This document shows, one piece after another, positions 1-4,700 of a stretch of 5,515 bases of DNA. The position numbers and the translations under genes are program-made. The DNA comes from Thermoplasmatota archaeon. Its GTDB lineage: Archaea; Thermoplasmatota; Thermoplasmata; RBG-16-68-12; JAGMCJ01. The DNA is taken from positions 1 to 5,515 of the forward strand of contig JAJISH010000234.1 in NCBI GenBank assembly GCA_022848825.1, given 5' to 3'. The notes beneath the pieces were generated by a model. That model did not search any database, was not told the DNA's origin, and saw only the letters and a program-made list of their open reading frames with translations. Position 1 is the stretch's first letter. The number at the start of each line of letters is the position of its first letter.

Positions 1-1
1 T

Positions 2-30
2 GTCGGACAAATACGAAAGTGGTGTCCGAC
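2..30. promoter_or_regulatory. Perfect inverted repeat upstream of the RHH gene, candidate operator
   Basis: GTCGGACA (2-9) and TGTCCGAC (23-30) are exact reverse complements separated by 13 nt, ending 20 nt before the start codon of the RHH gene. The spacer contains AAATACGAAA, a weak TATA-like stretch, so a protein bound to the two arms could cover the core promoter. RHH regulators typically bind short inverted repeats and often repress their own genes, so autoregulation is a natural inference. In RNA the same arms could form an 8-bp stem, so a terminator-like or leader hairpin is an alternative, although no T-tract follows. The repeat touches the left edge, so any upstream extension cannot be judged. 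Confidence 0.5.
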
Positions 31-50
31 GCGAACTACAGGGAACCAAT

Positions 51-368
51 ATGGCGTCGGAATCAGAAAGAGTGACCGTCAGGGTGCCAAGCGTACAAGT
101 GAGTGCTCTCCATGCGCTAGTGGAGAGCGGACAATTCGCGACAATATCCGACGCCGTCAGAGCCGCAATCAACAACTTCATCGACGAGAAGTTCGCACCA
201 GACTACATCCGCAAGATGACGATCGAGCTTCCGAAGGGAAACGTTGTGAACCTAGAGGAGCTCGTGAAGAGCGGCGACTCGGTCTCCGTTGAGGATGCCG
301 TTAGGAACGCCGTGCGTGAGTACATTCGGAGACGCTTGTCGGAAGTAGTCGAAAGAAAAAGGGCCTAG
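51..368 (+). CDS. Tandem ribbon-helix-helix (CopG/Arc/MetJ-like) DNA-binding protein
   Basis: The 105-residue product contains two RHH units in one chain. Unit one has a beta strand at about residues 7-12 (RVTVRV), a first helix at about 14-26 and a second helix at about 33-45 (SDAVRAAINNFI). Unit two has a strand at about 54-60 (RKMTIEL), helices at about 66-74 and 81-97, and the matching EDAVRNAVREYI. RHH folds bind DNA as dimers through the paired strands, so one chain with two units could act as an intramolecular pseudo-dimer. The next gene downstream is ftsZ in the same direction with no visible promoter between them, so an operon is likely. In haloarchaea a small RHH protein, CdrS, is encoded beside ftsZ2 and regulates division; this gene may play a similar part but is longer. 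ATG 51 has no clear SD, and the frame is open leftward to the window edge with no other visible start, so a longer protein is possible. No cysteine zinc-ribbon motif is visible. Confidence 0.85.
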   Translation: MASESERVTVRVPSVQVSALHALVESGQFATISDAVRAAINNFIDEKFAPDYIRKMTIELPKGNVVNLEELVKSGDSVSVEDAVRNAVREYIRRRLSEVVERKRA

Positions 369-401
369 CCCGGAAGGGAACGACACAACGGGATGCACAT
401 C

Positions 402-426
402 GGAGGAATGCGCAAGCATTCCCTCC
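402..426 (+). promoter_or_regulatory. GNRA-capped RNA hairpin in the leader between the RHH gene and ftsZ
   Basis: GGAGGAATGC (402-411) pairs with GCATTCCCTCC (416-426) around the loop GCAA (412-415). All ten bases of the left arm pair if one C of the right arm (about 423) is bulged. GCAA is a GNRA tetraloop closed by a C-G pair, a very stable RNA cap. The hairpin starts 33 nt after the RHH stop codon and ends 14 nt before the SD of ftsZ. The left arm contains GGAGG, an SD-like sequence that would be hidden in the stem. There is no T-tract after it, so a classical intrinsic terminator is unlikely. Candidate roles, all inferred, are an mRNA processing or stability element that sets different levels of the two proteins, or a protein-binding site. 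Confidence 0.6.
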
Positions 427-440
427 ACACTCTAACGAAC

Positions 441-446
441 GGTGAG
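441..446 (+). promoter_or_regulatory. Shine-Dalgarno site of ftsZ (GGTGAG)
   Basis: GGTGA is complementary to the UCACC part of the archaeal 16S rRNA 3' end. It lies 9 nt before ATG 456 but only 3 nt before ATG 450 and 48 nt after ATG 393. The spacing supports 456 as the ftsZ start and argues against the longer frame. Confidence 0.65.
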
Positions 447-455
447 ATAATGGGT

Positions 456-1505
456 ATGGATCATCTAGTCAAGGAAGCAAGGAGCTTCGACATGAGCGTA
501 GATTTCGGAAAACCAAAGATACTGGTCGTCGGTTGCGGTGGCGCAGGGAACAACAGCGTGGACAGACTAATGCGGATTGGCGTTCACGGTGCCCAGACCG
601 TCGCGATCAACACGGACAAGATGCACATAGACCGCATCGAAGCCGAGAAGAAGGCCCTCATCGGAAGGTCCATTACCCGAGGAATGGGAGCCGGCGGCTG
701 CCCCGAGGTCGGGGAGCGCTGCGCTCTGCTCGCTGAGGACGACATCAGGAGGCTCATCAGCGGGGCGGACATGACCTTCATCACTGTGGGAATGGGAGGC
801 GGCACGGGCACCGGCGTCGCACCGGTCGTTGCAAGGCTCGCCGAGAGCATGGGATCCGTGGTCGTTGCCATCGCAACCACTCCCTTCGACGCGGAGAAGA
901 GAAGGTGCAGGGCCGCGAAGGAGGGCCTCGAGAAGCTCCGCCGCCACTGCGACAGCGTCATCGTTCTCGACAATAACAGGCTCGTGAAGATGGTTCCCAG
1001 CCTCCCCATCGAGCAGGCGTTCTGCGTGATGGACCAGCTGATATCGGAGGTCATCAGGGGAATAACAGAGACGATCACTCTACCTTCGCTCATTAACCTG
1101 GACTTCGCCGATGTCAAGACGATGCTGTCGACGGGTCAGACCGCGACCATCCTCTACGGAGAGGAATGCGCCGACGATCCGGAGCAGGTCATCGTGGAGA
1201 CGCTCAACAACCCTCTCCTCGACATCGACTACTCTGATGCGAGCGGGGCCTTGATACACCTCACATCGGGACCGGAACTCTCGATCGGGACCGCGTACGC
1301 GGTCGTGAACGGGATATCCTCCCAGCTCAGCCCGGACGCCAATGTGATATTCGGGGCGAGAGTGGACGAGAATTTCACGGGCGTAATCAGGGTATTGAGC
1401 ATAATCACGGGCGTGCACTCGCCAAACCTCCTCAGCCCCTCAGCGGGACAAGTGATCTATGACGATGAACCCCTCCTCACTCACGGAATCTCAATAGTCA
1501 GATAA
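456..1505 (+). CDS. ftsZ: Cell division GTPase FtsZ (tubulin homologue)
   Basis: FtsZ polymerises on GTP into the cytokinetic ring at mid-cell. From ATG 456 the protein has 349 residues, close to the usual archaeal size. The nucleotide-binding start VVGCGGAGNNSVDRL is at about 24-38, AINTDK at 50-55, the tubulin/FtsZ G-box GMGGGTGTG at 112-120, TTPF at 141-144, LDNNRL at 171-176 and the T7 catalytic loop NLDFADVKTML at 214-224, whose acidic residues complete the GTPase site of the neighbouring subunit. All key motifs are intact. The frame is open back to ATG 393, but that adds residues unlike FtsZ and would encode the leader hairpin; MDHLVKEA at 456 resembles the usual archaeal FtsZ N-terminus and has an SD. 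The globular part is followed by a short tail of about 30 residues ending GISIVR, which may dock a partner such as SepF (inference). The gene probably shares a transcript with the RHH gene. I cannot place it firmly in FtsZ1 or FtsZ2. Confidence 0.96.
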   Translation: MDHLVKEARSFDMSVDFGKPKILVVGCGGAGNNSVDRLMRIGVHGAQTVAINTDKMHIDRIEAEKKALIGRSITRGMGAGGCPEVGERCALLAEDDIRRLISGADMTFITVGMGGGTGTGVAPVVARLAESMGSVVVAIATTPFDAEKRRCRAAKEGLEKLRRHCDSVIVLDNNRLVKMVPSLPIEQAFCVMDQLISEVIRGITETITLPSLINLDFADVKTMLSTGQTATILYGEECADDPEQVIVETLNNPLLDIDYSDASGALIHLTSGPELSIGTAYAVVNGISSQLSPDANVIFGARVDENFTGVIRVLSIITGVHSPNLLSPSAGQVIYDDEPLLTHGISIVR

Positions 1506-1555
1506 CGATAAACCTCCTCCTCTTTTTTTTTGGGGGATTCACGATTACCTCCTCC
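1506..1555 (+). repeat. Two imperfect direct repeats in the ftsZ 3' region
   Basis: CGATAAACCTCCTCC (1506-1520) recurs as CGATTACCTCCTCC (1542-1555); the shared core is ACCTCCTCC. Each copy runs into a T-rich tract, so the unit looks like a duplicated terminator module of about 36 nt. The core also resembles the anti-SD end of 16S rRNA (ACCUCCU), which may be coincidence. Confidence 0.55.
1523..1531 (+). terminator. T-tract terminator of ftsZ, first of two
   Basis: A run of nine T begins 18 nt after the ftsZ stop codon. Archaeal RNA polymerase terminates at U-rich tracts without needing a hairpin, and this run comes right after a pyrimidine-rich stretch. It is followed by GGGGG. Confidence 0.6.
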
Positions 1556-1559
1556 CCCC

Positions 1560-1571
1560 TTTTATTTTTTT
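1560..1571 (+). terminator. T-tract terminator of ftsZ, second of two
   Basis: TTTTATTTTTTT follows a C-run (1554-1559) that could pair with GGGGG at 1532-1536 across a long loop, giving a weak stem just before the tract. The tract runs into the stop codon of the convergent thrS gene, so leftover ftsZ transcription would stop at the thrS 3' end. No comparable T-tract is seen for thrS on the other strand. Confidence 0.6.
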
Positions 1572-3411
1572 AGAACTGAGGCCTCTTGCTGATCTCTGAA
1601 GGAACGTACATCTGGCGGAAGGGCCTTCCCTCCATCTTCTCCTCGATCTCACTGAGCAGACGACCGAGGGTCATCTCCCTGTTCTCGTCCCGCTCGCGGT
1701 CGTACACGACGAGCCGGTCTCCCCTCATCTCCTTTTCGCCGATCACTATCACGTAGGAAATCCAGTCCGTCTTTGCGTCCCTGACCCGCTTGGAGACAGA
1801 CCCGCCGGTATCGTCGACACCCACTCTGACGGAGCCCTTCCTGAGCTCCTCGGCGAGGTCCGAAGCCCTCTGGAGATGATCGTCCGAGACAGGAACGAAC
1901 CTCACCTGCTCGGGGTTCAACCACAACGGAAGATGTCCTACTCTTCCCTCTTCCTCCATCTTCACAGCCGTGTCCAGGACCATGTAGATGTATCTCTCGA
2001 TGGTCCCCAACATGGCGGAGTGCAATATGATCGGAAAGCGCTTCTTCCCGTCCTTGTCAGCGAAGCTCATGCCGAACCTCTCCGCGTTTCCCACGTCGAT
2101 CTGGACCGTGCCTATCTCCCTCTCCCGCTTGATCGCGTCCATGATCACGTACTCGATGTTCACGGTCCAGTAGTAGTTCTTCCCGCTGAGGTAGAAGTGG
2201 ATGAGCCCCTCCTTCTCCTCTCTCTTCAAGATCTCGAGGATGAGCTCCTTCTCCTTCTCGTAGGCCTCTCTGGATGAGACGTTTATGAGGACCTCATAAT
2301 CCCTTCCGAGGTCCTTTGCCTCCTTCATGATCCTGTCGTGCAGGTTCAGAAGCCATTCCCTTGCCTCCTCCTCGTCCCTGCAGAAGACGTGAAGGTCCGG
2401 CATGTTCATCCTTCTGACCCTGAATGCGAGCATCGTCTCGCCAGACTGCTCGAGGCGGTAGGAGTCCGCGACCTCGAATGCGCCGAAAGGGAGTTGCTTG
2501 TAGCTGAAGTTCCAGTCCTTGATCATTGCGAACTGTTGGTGACAAGCGGCATACCTCATCACGAAGGATCGCCTCTTGGTCTCGATCGTGTATAGTCTGT
2601 CACCGAAGAGCTCCGCGTGTTCCGATACCGCGGGCTCCGAGAGATCGAACATGTTCGTTCCCTTGACCTGCATGACCGGCAGACCCAGCGAATTGACCAC
2701 CGCGGTCGCATAGTCCGCGCACAGGTCGAATATGATGGCGCCCTTCGGGTTGTATCTCATGTGGCCCACATCGCTCATGGGCTCCCATTCCATCCCGAAC
2801 TTCTTGCACAGGCGCAGGTAGGCGGGCTTCTCGGCGGCCTTGTGCTCCTCCTTGAGGGCCTCCTTCCTCATCAATACCTGGAACGCTTCGGATCCTTCCG
2901 TGTACGCTTCGGGCTCGAACTCCTTCCCTTCTGGGGTGAGAACAAGAAAATCCTCTTCCGCCGTCTCCTCCACCTTTTCCGCCTTCTCGCCCGCCTCTAT
3001 CTCCCGGAACGACTCCGCCAAGGGATGCCCCTTGCATGAGAGGACGAACGCCTTGTACCAGCCGAAGGGCGGTGCCGTCACATCGTAGCCCCGGTCCCGC
3101 AGACTGGCGGTCATCAGTTCCAGGGCCTTCTTCGCCATACTCGCCCCCGCGAGCGAAGAGCTGAGATGAGCGTAGGGGTAGATCATCACTGTGCGGACGG
3201 ATACCTTCTCGGCAGTGGCAATTATCTCCTCTACCGCAGCCGCCGAGGTTTCCTCGATCTGCCCCTCATCACCTTTCTCGACGGTCAGGAAGGCCACGAG
3301 AGCCTCCTTAACCTCTCCCTTTTCCTCTCCAGGGGAGATCTCTTCGGCGAACCGCGTCTTGTCCTTCACCTCGTACCTCATGAAATCGGAGTGGATGAAC
3401 AGTACCTTCAT
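1570..3411 (-). CDS. thrS: Threonyl-tRNA synthetase, archaeal type with N-terminal editing domain
   Basis: This cytoplasmic class II enzyme attaches threonine to tRNA-Thr. Residues 1 to about 145 form the archaeal editing domain, related to D-aminoacyl-tRNA deacylase, which removes wrongly attached serine. It opens MKVLFIHSDF and retains H82, Y119 and K120, matching by position residues reported for editing in the Pyrococcus enzyme (H83, Y120, K121), and CKGHPLAE (126-133). The catalytic core covers about 200-485: motif 1 around 212-230, motif 2 YRLEQSG at 318-324 with R319, and motif 3 GTIER at 469-473. The likely zinc ligands for threonine recognition are C290, H341 and H464. The anticodon-binding domain spans about 500-605. 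The length of 613 is typical, and nothing is broken. ATG 3411 fits the conserved N-terminus and sits about 27 nt from a TATA-like box, so the mRNA is probably leaderless. thrS diverges from folP and converges on ftsZ. Confidence 0.97.
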   Translation of the reverse strand: MKVLFIHSDFMRYEVKDKTRFAEEISPGEEKGEVKEALVAFLTVEKGDEGQIEETSAAAVEEIIATAEKVSVRTVMIYPYAHLSSSLAGASMAKKALELMTASLRDRGYDVTAPPFGWYKAFVLSCKGHPLAESFREIEAGEKAEKVEETAEEDFLVLTPEGKEFEPEAYTEGSEAFQVLMRKEALKEEHKAAEKPAYLRLCKKFGMEWEPMSDVGHMRYNPKGAIIFDLCADYATAVVNSLGLPVMQVKGTNMFDLSEPAVSEHAELFGDRLYTIETKRRSFVMRYAACHQQFAMIKDWNFSYKQLPFGAFEVADSYRLEQSGETMLAFRVRRMNMPDLHVFCRDEEEAREWLLNLHDRIMKEAKDLGRDYEVLINVSSREAYEKEKELILEILKREEKEGLIHFYLSGKNYYWTVNIEYVIMDAIKREREIGTVQIDVGNAERFGMSFADKDGKKRFPIILHSAMLGTIERYIYMVLDTAVKMEEEGRVGHLPLWLNPEQVRFVPVSDDHLQRASDLAEELRKGSVRVGVDDTGGSVSKRVRDAKTDWISYVIVIGEKEMRGDRLVVYDRERDENREMTLGRLLSEIEEKMEGRPFRQMYVPSEISKRPQF

Positions 3412-3434
3412 TCACAAGTAGAAAGAAATCTCTC

Positions 3435-3442
3435 TATAAAAA
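3435..3442 (-). promoter_or_regulatory. TATA-like box for thrS (TTTTTATA on the minus strand)
   Basis: Read on the minus strand, TTTTTATA lies in GTTTTTATAGAG and is centred about 27 nt before the thrS ATG. That is the expected TATA-to-start distance in archaea, so transcription would begin at or next to the start codon; no SD lies before thrS. On the plus strand the same bases read TATAAAAA and could also serve folP, giving a start near 3465 and a leader of about 15 nt. A second AT-rich element, GAAATAG at 3452-3458, could instead give folP a leaderless transcript. Which element drives folP is not resolved by the sequence. Confidence 0.55.
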
Positions 3443-3479
3443 CACAACTCAGAAATAGAGGCATCGAGATGGCAACACG

Positions 3480-4679
3480 ATGTTCAATGCCAGGGTGGTC
3501 GAGCTCTCGACCGAGGAGCAGGTGAGGAAGCGGTTCAGGGACATAGACGTCTACCCCGAGGGCGCGAGCATCATGACACCCAAGGCTCTGCATGCCCTAA
3601 TCAGGCTCGAAGGAGTGGGCGTCAAGGAAGCGCACATCCTCAAGCAGGAGATGCTCTCCGCGGGCGGTGAAGCCGCGGTCGCAAAGGGCGCGGTCGCCCT
3701 CACCCGCAAGGAGACCGACGTGCTCCTCATGGGCACCGTCAAGCAGCTCGAGCGGGCAACCAGGAAGCTCTCGATGCAACCATTCGAGTGTCCGAGGATC
3801 GCCGAAGAGATCGAAGAGACTCTTGAGAATTACTCCAAAGGGGCGCTCACGTTGAAGGCGGGGGGAAGGCAACTGAGGATTGACCGCCCGCTGGTCATGG
3901 GCGTGATCAACGTCACACCCGACTCGTTCTCGGACGGCGGCGAGTTCTTGGACGCGGAGGTGGCGATAGCCCATGCGAAGAAGCTGGTCAAGGAGGGAGC
4001 GGACATCCTCGACATCGGCGGGGAGTCATCGCGCCCTGGTTCTGACACCCTTCCCGCCAAGGAGGAACTCGAGAGGATAGTCCCCGTTCTTGAGGGGATA
4101 ATCGACGACGTGAATGTCCTCATATCTGTCGACACGTGCAAGCCGAGGGTCGCGAGAAAGGTCCTGGACATGGGGGTGCACATCATAAACGACATAACTG
4201 GCCTCACGAGCGCGGAGCTGGCCGGAGTCGTGGCCAGGCATGAGGCGGGCATCGTGATCATGCACATGCAGGGAACTCCCAAGACGATGCAGAAAAGCCC
4301 CCGCTACGACGACGTCGTCGCAGACATCCTGCGCTTTCTCAGGGAGAGGGTCAAGCGGGCCGAGAAAAAAGGCATCCGCAGGGAATCCATCATCATCGAT
4401 CCTGGCATCGGCTTCGGAAAGACCGCCGAACACAATTTGGAGATAATCTCGCGGTTGAAGGAGTTCAAGAGCCTCGGTCTGCTGGTCCTTGTCGGCGCGT
4501 CCCGCAAGAGCTTCATCGGCAAGGTCCTGGACAAGGACGTCGACGGCAGGCTCAGCGGAGGTCTTGCCATGCTCTCGATGAGCATCCAGAACGGAGCGAG
4601 CATCGTTCGCGCCCACGATGTGAGGGAGAGCGCGGATGCGGCTAGGATGACATGGGCGGCCTTGAACTCGACCCGATAG
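3480..4679 (+). CDS. folP: Dihydropteroate synthase with an extra N-terminal domain
   Basis: The enzyme joins a hydroxymethyl-dihydropterin diphosphate to p-aminobenzoate, or a related arylamine, to give dihydropteroate in folate-type cofactor synthesis. The pterin-binding TIM barrel covers about residues 135-395 and keeps the family motifs: INVTPDSFSDGG (143-154), DIGGESSRPG (178-187), SVDT (216-219), INDITG (236-241), MHMQGTP (261-267), DPGIGFGKT (307-315), GASRKSFIG (339-347) and RAHDV (377-381). It therefore looks active. Ordinary DHPS proteins have about 270-290 residues; this one has 399 because of about 130 extra N-terminal residues, including KQEMLSAGGEAAVAKGA (55-71) and KETDVLLMGT (77-86). 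I recall similar long DHPS proteins in some anaerobic bacteria and archaea, but know no function for the extension. ATG 3480 is chosen because ARVVELS follows at once as in those relatives; there is no clear SD. Whether the product feeds folate or a methanopterin-like cofactor cannot be told here. Gene transfer from bacteria is possible but not shown. Confidence 0.93.
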   Translation: MFNARVVELSTEEQVRKRFRDIDVYPEGASIMTPKALHALIRLEGVGVKEAHILKQEMLSAGGEAAVAKGAVALTRKETDVLLMGTVKQLERATRKLSMQPFECPRIAEEIEETLENYSKGALTLKAGGRQLRIDRPLVMGVINVTPDSFSDGGEFLDAEVAIAHAKKLVKEGADILDIGGESSRPGSDTLPAKEELERIVPVLEGIIDDVNVLISVDTCKPRVARKVLDMGVHIINDITGLTSAELAGVVARHEAGIVIMHMQGTPKTMQKSPRYDDVVADILRFLRERVKRAEKKGIRRESIIIDPGIGFGKTAEHNLEIISRLKEFKSLGLLVLVGASRKSFIGKVLDKDVDGRLSGGLAMLSMSIQNGASIVRAHDVRESADAARMTWAALNSTR

Positions 4680-4700
4680 ACCGTTCTTGAGGCACAACCC

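Noticed and set aside
393..455. ATG 393, 408 or 450 as the ftsZ start
   Set aside because: ATG 393 has no SD and would translate the leader hairpin; ATG 408 sits inside the stem with GGAGG only 1 nt away; ATG 450 is only 3 nt from the SD. ATG 456 has good spacing and a family-like N-terminus.
584..1117. Long open frame of 177 codons on the minus strand opposite ftsZ
   Set aside because: It lies wholly inside an intact ftsZ, and its translation is low-complexity (Ser/Met/Pro-rich) without a recognisable fold; an antisense shadow in GC-rich coding DNA.
1532..1559. GGGGG...CCCCC as a bacterial-type rho-independent terminator hairpin
   Set aside because: The stem is only about 5 bp with a loop of some 17 nt; the T-tracts alone explain termination in an archaeon.
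2617..3039. Open frames on the plus strand opposite thrS (also 1876-2277 and 3166-3525)
   Set aside because: They are antisense to conserved thrS domains, rich in Arg, His and Leu, and lack start signals; shadows.
3469..3525. ATG 3469 as an alternative folP start
   Set aside because: It is out of frame with the DHPS coding sequence and leads to a short unrelated peptide.
4026..4697. 223-codon minus-strand open frame opposite folP
   Set aside because: It overlaps the whole DHPS barrel, has no recognisable motif and shares its region with another antisense frame; shadow.
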